Shown: positions 52,694-62,887 of the stretch, piece after piece
Numbering within the stretch: the first letter of the stretch is position 1
Layout: each line of letters begins with the position of its first letter
Assembly: GCA_900471525.1 (NCBI GenBank)
Contig: UCEZ01000027.1
Span: 1 to 64,000 of the forward strand
Direction: 5' to 3'
DNA length: 64,000 nt
DNA from: Hyphomicrobiales bacterium
GTDB lineage: Bacteria > Pseudomonadota > Alphaproteobacteria > Rhizobiales > Rhizobiaceae
Made by a program: the position numbers and the translations under genes
The notes under the pieces: model-generated
The model's input: the letters and a program-made list of their open reading frames with translations, nothing else
What the model was told of the DNA's origin: nothing
Database searches by the model: none

Positions 52694-53731
52694 ATGATGT
52701 TCCGACTGGCTTATGCTGCCGCCACGATGTTTGTGGCTTTTTCGCTCAATCCGGCAGCTGCCGCCGAATTCGAAAAGAACATCATGACCGGCGGGCCGCA
52801 GGGCACCTACATCCAGATCGGGCGGGATGTCGCGACGCTCGGAAAGACGTGCGGCTTGACGCTCAACGTCAAGGAATCGGCAGGCTCGCTCGAAAATTTC
52901 GTCGGCGTGCGCAATAGCAAGAACACCCAGTTCGGCATTGTCCAGAGTGACGTGCTTGAATATCTGAAAACGTTCGAGGCTGATGATCCGGAGGTGCAGC
53001 AGGCCGTGCGCGGCGTGCGCATCATGTTTCCTCTATACAACGAAGAAATCCATGTGCTTGCACGCGCCGACATCAAGGACATGGAAGGCCTAGCCGGCAA
53101 GAAGGTCGCCGTCGGCGTCAAGGACAGCGGCACCTTCCTGACATCCTCGCTGATCCTTGATATCCTGCAGGTGAAGACCGGTGAACGCGTGCCGCTCAAC
53201 CCGGACGCCGCGCTGCCGAAACTTCTGTCCGGCGAGATCGATGCCTTCTTCTATGTGGCCGGCGCGCCAGCGGCACTGTTCAAGAACAATCCAATCGACG
53301 GCACCAAATTTCATTTGGTGCCGATCACCGAAGCGCCGCTGCTGGCGACCTATACGGCATCGCGCATCGATGGCGGGACCTACGCCTTCCAGAAGGAGCC
53401 TGTCGATCTGATCGCCGTCAAGGCCGTTATGATGACCTATGACTACGACGTCAAGCGCAATGCCTATCAGCGGGAAAGCTGCAAGGCGGTGTCGGAGTTC
53501 TCCAGCCTCATTCTCAACAATCTCGACAAGCTCCAGGAAACCGGCCATCCGAAATGGAAGGATGTCGATCTGACGGCGCTGCCGCCTGGATGGCAGGTCG
53601 GCGTCTGCGTCAAGGCGGGAATGGCGCTCGACTACAAGCCGGCATGCAAGGCACCGGAAGCAGCGAGCCAGCAGCCGGATGGCAACGAGGAATATCTCAA
53701 CCTTCTGAAGCAGCGGCTGAAGAAGAAGTGA
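52694..53731 (+). CDS. orphan TAXI family TRAP substrate-binding protein
   Basis: The 345-residue exported protein has a signal peptide ending near PAAAA-EFEK and the TAXI fold: IMTGGPQGTYIQIGRDVATLGK, AGSLENFVGVRNSKNTQFGIVQSDVL and LAGKKVAVGVKDSGTFLTSSLIL. TAXI proteins serve TRAP transporters for C4-dicarboxylates, glutamate or other acids. No TRAP membrane gene is nearby, so it either works with distant subunits or has another role. GGAG lies five bases before the ATG at 52694; a second ATG follows at once. Confidence 0.85.
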   Translation: MMFRLAYAAATMFVAFSLNPAAAAEFEKNIMTGGPQGTYIQIGRDVATLGKTCGLTLNVKESAGSLENFVGVRNSKNTQFGIVQSDVLEYLKTFEADDPEVQQAVRGVRIMFPLYNEEIHVLARADIKDMEGLAGKKVAVGVKDSGTFLTSSLILDILQVKTGERVPLNPDAALPKLLSGEIDAFFYVAGAPAALFKNNPIDGTKFHLVPITEAPLLATYTASRIDGGTYAFQKEPVDLIAVKAVMMTYDYDVKRNAYQRESCKAVSEFSSLILNNLDKLQETGHPKWKDVDLTALPPGWQVGVCVKAGMALDYKPACKAPEAASQQPDGNEEYLNLLKQRLKKK

Positions 53732-53753
53732 GGCAAGCATAGGTATCGAAAAC

Positions 53754-53787
53754 AAAAGGCCGGCTTCTTGCGAAGCCGGCCTTTTGT
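53754..53787 (+). terminator. strong bidirectional terminator between the TAXI gene and glnA
   Basis: Arms of 14 bases (53754-53767 and 53772-53785) pair perfectly around a TTGC loop. A-rich and T-rich flanks suit both directions. Confidence 0.92.
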
Positions 53788-53824
53788 TTGAGGCAGACCC
53801 GCGAAGGCGGGTCCGAACTGGCTG

Positions 53825-55234
53825 TTAAGCCGAGTAGTACATGTCGAATTCGACCGGATGCGGGGTCATTTCGAAACGCATGACTTCGATCATCTTGAGT
53901 TCGATATAGGCATCGATCTGGTCGTCGTCGAAGACGCCGCCGGCGGTCAGGAACTTGCGGTCCTTGTCCAGGCTTTCCAACGCTTCGCGCAGCGAGCCGC
54001 AGACCGTCGGGATCTTCTTCAGTTCCTTCGGCGGCAGGTCGTAAAGATCCTTGTCCATGGCCTTGCCGGGATGGATCTTGTTCTTGATGCCGTCGAGGCC
54101 GGCCATCAGCATGGCGGCAAAGCCGAGATAGGGGTTTGCCAGCGGATCGGGGAAACGAACCTCGACGCGCTTGGACTTCGGACCAGTGCCGAACGGGATG
54201 CGGCACGAAGCCGAGCGGTTGCGGGCCGAATAGGCGAGCAGAACAGGCGCTTCATAACCGGGAACCAGACGCTTGTAGGAGTTGGTCGTCGGATTGGTGA
54301 AGGCGTTGATCGCCTTGGCATGCTTGATGATGCCGCCGATATAGAACAGGCAGGATTCCGAAAGTCCGGCATATTCGTCGCCGGCGAAAGTCGGCTTGCC
54401 GTCCTTCCAGATCGACTGGTGCACGTGCATGCCCGAGCCGTTGTCGCCGAAGATCGGCTTCGGCATGAAGGTTGCCGTCTTGCCATAGGCATTGGCGACC
54501 TGGTGCACGACATACTTGTAGATCTGGATCTTGTCCGCGTTGCGCACCAGCGTGTCGAACTTGACGCCGAGCTCGTGCTGGGCAGCAGCCACTTCGTGGT
54601 GCTGCTTTTCGACGGTGACGCCCATTTCGGTCAGAACCGTCAGCATTTCGGAGCGCATGTCCTGGCAGCTGTCGATCGGCGGAACCGGGAAATAGCCGCC
54701 CTTGACGCGCGGACGGTGGCCGAGGTTGCCGGTCTCGTAGTCGGTGTCGTCGTTGGACGGCAGCTCGGAACTGTCCAGCTTGAAGCCGGTATTGTAGGGG
54801 TCAGCCTTGTACTTCACGTCGTCGAACACGAAAAATTCCGGTTCGGGACCAACGAAGATGGTGTCGCCGATGCCTGACGCCTTGAGGTAGGCTTCGGCCT
54901 TCTTGGCGATGCCGCGCGGATCGCGGTTATAGGCTTCGCCGGAGACCGGATCGAGGATGTCGCAGACGATGACCATGGTCGACTGGGCGAAGAAGGGGTC
55001 CATATGCACGGTTGCCGGATCCGGCATCAGCACCATGTCGGACTCGTTGATGGCCTTCCATCCGCCGATCGACGAGCCGTCGAACATGACGCCATCGGCG
55101 AACATGTCCTCGTCAACACAGCCGACGTCCATCGTCACATGCTGCAGCTTGCCCTTGGGGTCAGTGAAGCGCAGGTCAACGAACTTGACGTCGTTATCCT
55201 TGATCTGCTTGAGGATATCATTGGCAGTCGTCAT
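53825..55234 (-). CDS. glnA: glutamine synthetase type I, GlnA
   Basis: The 469-residue enzyme makes glutamine from glutamate and ammonia. Signatures include [69 protein letters not shown] and the adenylylation site [10 protein letters not shown] with Tyr398. The length is that of the dodecameric bacterial GSI-beta form, whose activity GlnE switches through GlnB. It lies 60 bases downstream of glnB on the same strand, so the two should share a nitrogen-controlled promoter. Confidence 0.98.
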   Translation of the reverse strand: MTTANDILKQIKDNDVKFVDLRFTDPKGKLQHVTMDVGCVDEDMFADGVMFDGSSIGGWKAINESDMVLMPDPATVHMDPFFAQSTMVIVCDILDPVSGEAYNRDPRGIAKKAEAYLKASGIGDTIFVGPEPEFFVFDDVKYKADPYNTGFKLDSSELPSNDDTDYETGNLGHRPRVKGGYFPVPPIDSCQDMRSEMLTVLTEMGVTVEKQHHEVAAAQHELGVKFDTLVRNADKIQIYKYVVHQVANAYGKTATFMPKPIFGDNGSGMHVHQSIWKDGKPTFAGDEYAGLSESCLFYIGGIIKHAKAINAFTNPTTNSYKRLVPGYEAPVLLAYSARNRSASCRIPFGTGPKSKRVEVRFPDPLANPYLGFAAMLMAGLDGIKNKIHPGKAMDKDLYDLPPKELKKIPTVCGSLREALESLDKDRKFLTAGGVFDDDQIDAYIELKMIEVMRFEMTPHPVEFDMYYSA

Positions 55235-55294
55235 TTTTTGAAAGTCCCTCTTTTGAGATGACGAGGTAGAGCCCGAGCCGAACGGTCAGGCGGA

Positions 55295-55804
<510 letters not shown>

Positions 55805-55836
55805 TTATGAATTTTTCTGCAGCAATGGCGGTTGTT

Positions 55837-55867
55837 CGCAACTTGTTGCGCTTAACGCTCCGTTAAG
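55837..55867. promoter_or_regulatory. CtrA-like TTAA-N7-TTAA site next to a 14-bp palindrome
   Basis: CTTAACG (55851-55857) is repeated inverted as CGTTAAG (55861-55867), giving TTAA-N7-TTAA at 55852-55866, the full consensus of the alphaproteobacterial cell-cycle regulator CtrA. Immediately left, CGCAACTTGTTGCG (55837-55850) is a perfect palindrome. Both lie in the divergent region between glnB and the NAD(P)HX repair gene. Assignment rests on pattern alone. Confidence 0.4.
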
Positions 55868-55878
55868 TGTCATATTTG

Positions 55879-55895
55879 AGCGCCAAATATGTGCA
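55879..55895 (-). promoter_or_regulatory. candidate NtrC enhancer site upstream of glnB
   Basis: Read on the minus strand, TGCACATATTTGGCGCT matches 9 of 12 positions of the NtrC dyad TGCACC-N5-GGTGCA. It lies about 170 bases upstream of the sigma-54 element, a normal enhancer distance. Confidence 0.4.
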
Positions 55896-55970
55896 AATGC
55901 CTAAAAAATATACAAAATCGGCCCGTATTTTACGCTTGTCGGCCCATCGGCTTAGGGGCACTTTGAGGTC

Positions 55971-57455
55971 ATGCCAACGAACCGCGACGCCCTCATCATT
56001 ACCCCCGCTGAAATGTCCGCTATCGATAGCGATGCGGCACTGTCAGGGATCGACAGCTTCAGGCTGATGACATCAGCAGGCACGGCCGTGTCAGCCGCAG
56101 CCCTCCGGCTTTACCCGGAAGCATTGCGCTTTGTCGTATTCTGCGGCCCCGGAAACAATGGCGGCGACGGATATATAGCCGCCGCCGCGCTGCGCCGCAG
56201 CGGCGCGGAGGTCTGCGTCTATTCCCTGAGTGATCCGGCTCATCTGAAAGGCGATGCCGCCCGCGCCCATGCGGAGTGGGAGCACATCGTTCAATCACTC
56301 GCCGAATACAAGCCAAAGCCTGGGGACGTTGTCATCGACGCCCTGTTCGGCGCGGGTCTGTCGCGCCCGGTTCCGAATGACGTGGCTGCCATCATGCAGG
56401 CCATCAGGCACGAGGGGCTGGCGCTCATAGCGGTAGACTTGCCGTCGGGTGTTGACGGTCGCACCGGGCGGGTATTGGGGGACAGTTTTCTTGCCAGCCA
56501 TACCGTCACCTTCATGGCGCGAAAGCCGGGGCACCTGCTGATGCCAGGCCGGACGCTCTGCGGCAGCCTGGAGGTTTTCGACATCGGCATACCGGAGCGA
56601 ATACTCAGCGCCAACGCGAGCACGCTTTGTGAAAATGGTCCGCATCTCTGGGCCGGACATGCGCGTGCCTTGGATCCTTCGGCCCATAAATTCAAGCGCG
56701 GCCATCTCGCCGTTTTCTCTGGAGGTCCGCTGGCCACGGGCGCAGCACGGCTTTCGGCAATGGCAGGGCTGAAGGCCGGTGCGGGACTGGTGACGCTGGC
56801 GTCTCCATCCGGGGCGCTCAACGCCAACGCGGCACATCTGACAGCCGTAATGCTGAAGGAAATCGAAGATGCCGACGCTCTTTCGGGCTGGCTTGCCGAC
56901 AAGCGCGTCAGCGCCTTCGTGCTTGGCCCGGCGTTTGGCGATATGGAAACAGCGCGTCAATACACGCTGGCGCTCAGCGACCGGGCGCTGGTGCTCGATG
57001 CGGATGGGATTACGGCTTTCAGGGACGATCCGGCGCCGCTTTTCGACGCCTTTGCCGGAGGCGAAACCCGGCTGGTCATGACACCGCATGACGGCGAGTT
57101 CGCCCGTCTGTTTCCGGATATCGAGGCGGACGACACCCTCTCGAAGGTCGAGCGCGCCATCGCTGCTGCCAGACGCAGCCACGCCGTCATCGTCTACAAG
57201 GGGGCCGATACGGTGATCGCATCGCCCGATGGCCGCGCAGCGATCAACACCAACGCACCGCCCTGGCTTGCGACGGCCGGATCCGGCGATACGCTTGCGG
57301 GCATCATCGGCGCCCATCTGGCGCAGGGCATGCCGACCTTCGAAGCCGCCGCCGCAGGCGTCTGGCGTCACGGACGGGCAGGGGAGAAAGCCGGCGAAGG
57401 ATTGACTGCGGAAGACCTTGCTGCGGCGATCGAACCGCTGCCGCACGTCCGATGA
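55971..57455 (+). CDS. nnr: bifunctional NAD(P)H-hydrate epimerase / ADP-dependent dehydratase
   Basis: The 494-residue enzyme repairs hydrated NADH and NADPH. The N-terminal epimerase domain shows FVVFCGPGNNGGDGYIAAAALRRSG and VIDALFGAGLSRPV; the C-terminal ribokinase-like dehydratase domain shows FKRGHLAVFSGGPLATGAARLSAMAGLKAGAGLVTLASP, VLDADGITAF, LVMTPHDGEFARL and LATAGSGDTLAGIIGAHLAQG. The ATG at 55971 fits the family N-terminus, although GAGG is only two bases away. It is divergent from glnB, and its stop abuts that of the DUF72 gene. Confidence 0.94.
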   Translation: MPTNRDALIITPAEMSAIDSDAALSGIDSFRLMTSAGTAVSAAALRLYPEALRFVVFCGPGNNGGDGYIAAAALRRSGAEVCVYSLSDPAHLKGDAARAHAEWEHIVQSLAEYKPKPGDVVIDALFGAGLSRPVPNDVAAIMQAIRHEGLALIAVDLPSGVDGRTGRVLGDSFLASHTVTFMARKPGHLLMPGRTLCGSLEVFDIGIPERILSANASTLCENGPHLWAGHARALDPSAHKFKRGHLAVFSGGPLATGAARLSAMAGLKAGAGLVTLASPSGALNANAAHLTAVMLKEIEDADALSGWLADKRVSAFVLGPAFGDMETARQYTLALSDRALVLDADGITAFRDDPAPLFDAFAGGETRLVMTPHDGEFARLFPDIEADDTLSKVERAIAAARRSHAVIVYKGADTVIASPDGRAAINTNAPPWLATAGSGDTLAGIIGAHLAQGMPTFEAAAAGVWRHGRAGEKAGEGLTAEDLAAAIEPLPHVR

Positions 57456-58259
57456 TCAATCCACTCGCTTCTGCAATGCCCTTGCGCCGTTCGGCGCATT
57501 GACCTTGCCTTCGGTGATGAAGAAGGCAAAAACATCGCGCGGCTTCTTTTCCGGCTTGTGCGCGGGATCGCCACGTTCGAGCTTATCCACCATGCCGCCA
57601 GAAGCCCAGGTCTTGAGGCGATCGGCCCAGAGATCGAGCCGCTTCTCGTCATAGCAGGTCTCGACGTCATCACTACCGGTCTGAAGACGCACATAGACGA
57701 AATCCGAAGTGACATCGGCGATCATCGGATATTCGGCGTGATCAGCGCAGACCACCGCGACATTGTGCTTTGCGAGCAGCGCGATGAATTCCGGGGTGCG
57801 GAACGACGGATGGCGCACTTCGACGACGTGGCGCAGCGTCAGGCTGTCCTGCTTCTCTGGCAGTAGCGCCAGGAACGCTCCGAAATCGTCGGCATCGAAT
57901 TTCTTGGTCGGCATGAACTGCCAGAGAATGGGGCCGAGATGCGGTCCAAGTTCCGTCAACCCCTGGCCAAGGAACTTGCCGATCGACTCACCTGCTTCCG
58001 CCAGCACCTTCTTGTTGGTGGCAAAGCGGCTGGCCTTCAGCGAAAAGACAAATCCATCCGGCACCTCCGACGCCCATTTGGCAAAGGTTTCCGGCTTCTG
58101 TGAGCCGTAATAGGTGCCGTTGACCTCGATCACCTTCAACTGGCTGCTCGCATATTCGAGTTGCCGTTTCTTCGATAGCGTTTCCGGATAGAAGGTGCCC
58201 TCCCAGGGATCGAAAGTCCAGCCGCCGATACCGCAGCGGATTGTGCCTGATTTGGTCAT
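57456..58259 (-). CDS. DUF72 domain-containing protein
   Basis: The 267-residue protein has the DUF72 TIM-barrel signature: IRCGIGGWTFDPWEGTFYPETLSKKRQLEYASSQLKVIEVNGTYYG, PDGFVFSLKASRFATN, LGPILWQFMPTKKFD, HVVEVRHPSFRTPEFIALL and DFVYVRLQTG. The function is unknown; the fold and conserved acids suggest a sugar- or nucleic-acid-related enzyme. GGAGGAG lies before the ATG. It lies 24 bases downstream of the GST gene on the opposite side from nnr. Confidence 0.88.
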   Translation of the reverse strand: MTKSGTIRCGIGGWTFDPWEGTFYPETLSKKRQLEYASSQLKVIEVNGTYYGSQKPETFAKWASEVPDGFVFSLKASRFATNKKVLAEAGESIGKFLGQGLTELGPHLGPILWQFMPTKKFDADDFGAFLALLPEKQDSLTLRHVVEVRHPSFRTPEFIALLAKHNVAVVCADHAEYPMIADVTSDFVYVRLQTGSDDVETCYDEKRLDLWADRLKTWASGGMVDKLERGDPAHKPEKKPRDVFAFFITEGKVNAPNGARALQKRVD

Positions 58260-58283
58260 GTTTCAACTCCTCCCATTGTCAGA

Positions 58284-58907
58284 TTAGGCCGGCGGGATAA
58301 AGGGCTGCGAGATTTCCTGAAAGACCGGAAGGGCTTCCATGCGCCGGCTATGAGCCGAGAGCGATGGGTATTCCCCGGGATCGATCAAACCGGGATGAGC
58401 TTCGCTCACATGCCGCCAGGCGCATGCAACGGCAATGTCGCTGTGGCCGATACGCTTGCCGAACCAAGGGCCTTCTGAAAGTGCCCGGTCGTGCTCCAGT
58501 GTTGTCAATGTCGCCTTTATTTGAGATCGAAGCCGTCCCGCCCATGCTTCCGAGATCGGTTCGTGCAGCCGGACTTCGTAAAAGAGGCTGACGCCCTTGT
58601 CTGCGAGGCCGGTGGCAAGAGCGGCCACCTTGATCGCACGCCGCCGCTCTGGCTCCCCTTGAGGAAAAAGCCGCCGCTCCGGTGCGACCAGGCCATCGAG
58701 GTAGTCCAGGATGGAATGACTGTCGACGAGAACGTCTCCGTCATCGAGAACGAGGGTCGGAACGCGCATCAGCGGATTGAACGCCCGAACGCGCTCCCCA
58801 TCGCCGAAAACCGACCAGGGGCGATGCTCAAAGGCCAGATCATAAATTCGCAACGCAATCCCGACCCGACGCACGAAAGACGAATCATACTGGCCGATCA
58901 GGATCAT
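58284..58907 (-). CDS. glutathione S-transferase family protein
   Basis: The 207-residue protein begins with a thioredoxin-like GST-N domain (MILIGQYDSSFVRRVGIALRIYDLAFEHRPWSVF, then NPLMRVPTLVLDDGDVLVDSHSILDYLD, with the cis-Pro and the Glu/Asp-Ser that bind glutathione). A helical GST-C domain with HSDIAVACAWRHV follows. The substrate is unknown. I prefer the ATG at 58907; a GTG two codons earlier overlaps the uvrA stop, and both could be used. Its position makes it part of the uvrA transcript. Confidence 0.88.
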   Translation of the reverse strand: MILIGQYDSSFVRRVGIALRIYDLAFEHRPWSVFGDGERVRAFNPLMRVPTLVLDDGDVLVDSHSILDYLDGLVAPERRLFPQGEPERRRAIKVAALATGLADKGVSLFYEVRLHEPISEAWAGRLRSQIKATLTTLEHDRALSEGPWFGKRIGHSDIAVACAWRHVSEAHPGLIDPGEYPSLSAHSRRMEALPVFQEISQPFIPPA

Positions 58908-58912
58908 CGCCA

Positions 58913-61834
58913 CTATTCCGCCGCAGCCATCTTGCGGATTGGCCGTCTTTCCAGAAGCTCCTTCAGGAAGGCGCCGGTATGGGAGCGCTTTTCCTTGACG
59001 ATATCTTCCGGCGTGCCGGCGGCGATCACTTCGCCGCCGCCATCGCCGCCCTCGGGGCCGAAATCGATCACCCAGTCGGCGGTCTTGATGACTTCGAGAT
59101 TGTGTTCGATGACAACAACCGAATTGCCCTGGTTGACCAGTTCGTGCAGCACCTCGAGCAGCTTGGCGACATCATGGAAATGCAGGCCGGTGGTCGGTTC
59201 GTCGAGGATATAGAGGGTGCGGCCGGTCGAGCGTTTCGACAGCTCCTTGGCGAGCTTGACGCGCTGGGCCTCGCCGCCCGACAGCGTGTTGGCCTGCTGG
59301 CCGACTTTGATATAGCCGAGGCCGACACCCTGCAGCGCCTGCAGCTTGTCGCGCACGGCGGGGACTGCCGCAAAAAACTCGACGCCTTCCTCGACCGTCA
59401 TGTCGAGCACGTCGGCAATCGACTTGCCCTTGAAATGCACGTCGAGCGTCTCGCGGTTGTAGCGTTTGCCGTGGCAGACGTCGCAGGTGACGTAGACATC
59501 CGGCAGGAAGTGCATCTCGATCTTGATCACGCCGTCGCCTTGGCAGGCCTCGCAGCGACCGCCCTTGACGTTGAACGAGAAGCGGCCCGGCTGATAGCCG
59601 CGTGTCTTTGCTTCCGGCAGGCCGGCAAACCAGTCGCGGATCGGCGTGAAGGCGCCGGTATAGGTGGCCGGGTTCGAGCGCGGCGTGCGGCCGATCGGCG
59701 ACTGGTCGATGTCGATCACCTTGTCGATATGCTCGAAGCCGTCGATTCGGTCGTGTTCGGCCGGATTTTCGCGCGCACCCATGATGCGGCGGGCGGCGGC
59801 CTTATACAGCGTCTCGATCAGGAACGTCGACTTGCCGCCACCCGACACGCCGGTGACCGCCGTGAAGACGCCGAGCGGGATCGAAGCCGTGACGTTCTTC
59901 AGATTGTTGGCGCGGGCACCGACAACGGTGATTTCCTTTTTCTTCTTCAGCTTGCGCCGCTCCGGTGGCACGGCAACCGCAAGCTCACCAGACAGATATT
60001 TGCCGGTCAGCGAGTTCGGATTGGCCATGATGTCGGCAGGCAGGCCCTCGGCAACCACCTGGCCGCCATGAATACCGGCGGCGGGTCCGATATCCACGAC
60101 ATAGTCCGAGGTCAGGATCGCGTCTTCGTCATGCTCGACGACGATCACCGTATTGCCGATGTCCCGCAGATGCCGGAGTGTATCGAGAAGCCGGGCATTG
60201 TCGCGCTGGTGCAGGCCGATCGACGGCTCGTCGAGAACGTAGAGCACGCCCGTCAGGCCGGAGCCGATCTGCGACGCCAGCCGGATGCGCTGGCTTTCGC
60301 CGCCCGACAGCGTGCCGGAGTTGCGCGAAAGGCTGAGATATTCAAGGCCGACATCGTTGAGGAACCGCAGCCGTTCGCGGATTTCCTTGAGAATGCGGAC
60401 CGCGATCTCGTTCTGTTTGGCGTTCATATGGCTCGGCAGCGTCTCAAACCAGTCGCGCGCGACGCGGATCGACATCTGCGTCACTTCGCCGATATGCAGC
60501 TTGTTGATCTTGACGGCGAGCGCTTCCGGCTTCAGGCGAAAACCGGCACAGGCCGGGCAGGGGGCTGCCGACATGTAGCGCTCGATCTCTTCGCGTGCCC
60601 AGGCGCTGTCGGTCTCCTTCCAGCGCCGTTCCAGGTTGGGCACGATGCCTTCGAAATTCTTGGTGGTGTTGTAGGAGCGGGCGCCGTCTTCATAATGGAA
60701 GCTGATCTTCTCCTCGGTGCCCTGAAGGATGGCGTGCTTGGCCTCGTCGGAGAGGTCGGTCCATTTGCTCGACAGCCTGAAACCGAAGGCTTTGCCGAGC
60801 GCTTCAAGCGTTTGGTTGTAGTAGGGCGATGACGATTTCGCCCAGGGAGCGATGGCGCCGTTCTTTAGCGTCCGGTCGGGTTCCGGAACAATCAACGCCT
60901 CGTCGATCTTCTGCTGGCTGCCAAGACCGTCGCAGGTCGGGCACGCGCCGAACGGGTTGTTGAACGAAAACAGCCGCGGCTCGATCTCCGAAATGGTGAA
61001 GCCGGAAACGGGGCAGGCAAATTTTTCGGAAAAGAGGACGCGCTCATGCGTCTCGTTCAGTGACTTGTTGGCCGAGCCGCCCGCCGCAGTTTCTTCCGGC
61101 GGCAGCGGCTTGTCGGCGAATTCGGCGATGGCCAGACCGTCGGCGAGCGTCAGGCAGGTTTCGAGACTGTCGGCCAGTCGCGTCGTCAGGTCGGGCCGCA
61201 CAACCACACGGTCGACGACGACATCGATGTCATGTTTGTATTTCTTGTCGAGAACGGGCGCTTCGGCGATCTCGTAGAACTGGCCGTCGATCTTGACGCG
61301 CTGAAACCCCTTCTTCATCAGTTCGGCGAGCTCTTTCTTGTACTCGCCCTTGCGGCCACGCACGATCGGCGCGAGAATGTAGAGGCGCGTCCCTTCGCCG
61401 AAATCGACGATACGATCGACCATCTGGCTGACCGTCTGACTTTCGATCGGCAGGCCTGTCGCCGGCGAATAGGGCACGCCGACGCGGGCAAACAAGAGGC
61501 GCATGTAGTCGTAGATCTCGGTGACCGTGCCGACCGTCGAGCGTGGATTGCGCGACGTGGTCTTCTGTTCGATCGAGATCGCCGGAGACAGGCCATCGAT
61601 CTGGTCGACATCCGGCTTCTGCATCATTTCGAGGAACTGGCGGGCATAGGCCGACAGGCTCTCGACATAGCGCCGCTGGCCTTCCGCATAGATCGTGTCG
61701 AAGGCAAGTGACGATTTTCCGGAGCCCGACAGGCCAGTCATGACGATCAGCTTGTTGCGCGGCAGATCGAGGTCGATGCCCTTCAGATTGTGCTCGCGCG
61801 CGCCGCGGATGGAAATGGTCTCGAGTTTGCTCAT
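58913..61834 (-). CDS. uvrA: excinuclease ABC subunit A, UvrA
   Basis: The 973-residue protein is the damage sensor of nucleotide excision repair. It has two ABC ATPase modules ([12 protein letters not shown] near residue 35, and [22 protein letters not shown] in the second half), signature motifs [21 protein letters not shown] and [21 protein letters not shown], and Walker [15 protein letters not shown] and [14 protein letters not shown]. The second zinc site is intact (CEACQGDG and CDVCHGKR). The first, CPVSG with GACPTC (274-301), has Ser277 where a fourth Cys is usual. The gene is preceded by a LexA box, so it should be induced by DNA damage. Confidence 0.97.
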   Translation of the reverse strand: MSKLETISIRGAREHNLKGIDLDLPRNKLIVMTGLSGSGKSSLAFDTIYAEGQRRYVESLSAYARQFLEMMQKPDVDQIDGLSPAISIEQKTTSRNPRSTVGTVTEIYDYMRLLFARVGVPYSPATGLPIESQTVSQMVDRIVDFGEGTRLYILAPIVRGRKGEYKKELAELMKKGFQRVKIDGQFYEIAEAPVLDKKYKHDIDVVVDRVVVRPDLTTRLADSLETCLTLADGLAIAEFADKPLPPEETAAGGSANKSLNETHERVLFSEKFACPVSGFTISEIEPRLFSFNNPFGACPTCDGLGSQQKIDEALIVPEPDRTLKNGAIAPWAKSSSPYYNQTLEALGKAFGFRLSSKWTDLSDEAKHAILQGTEEKISFHYEDGARSYNTTKNFEGIVPNLERRWKETDSAWAREEIERYMSAAPCPACAGFRLKPEALAVKINKLHIGEVTQMSIRVARDWFETLPSHMNAKQNEIAVRILKEIRERLRFLNDVGLEYLSLSRNSGTLSGGESQRIRLASQIGSGLTGVLYVLDEPSIGLHQRDNARLLDTLRHLRDIGNTVIVVEHDEDAILTSDYVVDIGPAAGIHGGQVVAEGLPADIMANPNSLTGKYLSGELAVAVPPERRKLKKKKEITVVGARANNLKNVTASIPLGVFTAVTGVSGGGKSTFLIETLYKAAARRIMGARENPAEHDRIDGFEHIDKVIDIDQSPIGRTPRSNPATYTGAFTPIRDWFAGLPEAKTRGYQPGRFSFNVKGGRCEACQGDGVIKIEMHFLPDVYVTCDVCHGKRYNRETLDVHFKGKSIADVLDMTVEEGVEFFAAVPAVRDKLQALQGVGLGYIKVGQQANTLSGGEAQRVKLAKELSKRSTGRTLYILDEPTTGLHFHDVAKLLEVLHELVNQGNSVVVIEHNLEVIKTADWVIDFGPEGGDGGGEVIAAGTPEDIVKEKRSHTGAFLKELLERRPIRKMAAAE

Positions 61835-61957
61835 CGTGCCCAGCTCTGTATATGCATTGGAAAGCTCCTATTTAAGTACGCCAGCGCCCATGTCGAGGCG
61901 CAAGGTGAAAAACAGAGGGCTTTCCGAGTCGGTTGACAGGATATTACGGATTTACTA

Positions 61958-61972
61958 GAACAAAGAAAGAAC
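61958..61972. promoter_or_regulatory. LexA (SOS) box between uvrA and ssb
   Basis: GAAC-N7-GAAC (61958-61961 and 61969-61972) is an exact match to the alphaproteobacterial LexA site. It sits 124 bases before the uvrA start and 129 bases before the ssb start, so it can serve both. SOS control of uvrA is established in this group. Confidence 0.8.
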
Positions 61973-62100
61973 AAAATTTGAAATCTGTTGTGGATGACGC
62001 GATGCAAAGGGGCGTATGGTCGGCGGGCAGCCGTTAAGATGCGTGCTCTGAATTTTGGTTGCCGGGCAGCGATGCCCGGCGGAATAACGGGAAAAGCGAG

Positions 62101-62631
62101 ATGGCTGGTAGCGTCAACAAGGTGATTTTGATCGGAAACCTCGGGGCTGACCCGGAAATCCGGCGCACTCAGGACGGCCGACCGATCGCCAACCTGAACA
62201 TCGCGACCTCGGAAACCTGGCGCGACCGGAATTCAGGCGAGCGCAAGGAAAAGACTGAATGGCACCGCGTGGTGATCTTCAACGAAGGTCTCTGCAAGGT
62301 TGCCGAGCAGTATCTGAAGAAGGGTGCGACGGTCTATGTCGAAGGTCAGTTGCAGACCCGCAAGTGGCAGGACAAGGACGGCCAGGACCGCTATTCGACC
62401 GAGGTTGTCCTTCAGGGCTTCAACTCGACGCTCACCATGCTGGGCGGTCGTGGCGACGGGCAGGGTGCCGGCGGTGGCCGCGGCGGCTCGGATTTTGGTG
62501 GCAACGTCGGCGGCTCCAGCAACTACGGCGACGATTACGATCGTCCGTCCTCGGCACCGTCAGGCCGCTCCAGCGGGAGCAGCAGCGGCGGCAACTTCTC
62601 GCGCGATATGGATGATGACATTCCGTTCTAA
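62101..62631 (+). CDS. ssb: single-stranded DNA-binding protein SSB
   Basis: The 176-residue protein has the SSB OB fold ([79 protein letters not shown]), a Gly-rich and Ser-rich linker, and the acidic tip DMDDDIPF that docks repair and replication partners. I chose the ATG at 62101, with GGGAAAA upstream; a longer frame to 62059 adds unconserved residues. It is divergent from uvrA and shares the LexA box region. Confidence 0.97.
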   Translation: MAGSVNKVILIGNLGADPEIRRTQDGRPIANLNIATSETWRDRNSGERKEKTEWHRVVIFNEGLCKVAEQYLKKGATVYVEGQLQTRKWQDKDGQDRYSTEVVLQGFNSTLTMLGGRGDGQGAGGGRGGSDFGGNVGGSSNYGDDYDRPSSAPSGRSSGSSSGGNFSRDMDDDIPF

Positions 62632-62887
62632 GGATGAATGGCAAAGCTTTTGCCGGAGTGTGGAATGTTGAAGGTGTAAACTTGGGCGGTGTGACGGATT
62701 TGACCAAGACGAATCCTGCTGTGAGTGCAACTATAAAGCTCGAAACACCTCCAGCGCCGCCACCCGATCGTTTTCCGTCATTTTCGTAGAGATTGCCGAC
62801 CTCCAAATCGGTCGGCACTCCATGAATGAGACAAAAGAACGTTAAGGAATCTCGCGCATGTGACATGCGGCGATCCGTACAGATGCC

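Noticed and set aside
58979-60832. 617-residue frame antisense to uvrA
   Set aside because: It is a shadow of uvrA with no family motif and no ribosome binding site.
62432-62866. 144-residue minus-strand frame overlapping the end of ssb
   Set aside because: Half of it is antisense to ssb, and the rest shows no ribosome binding site or known pattern.
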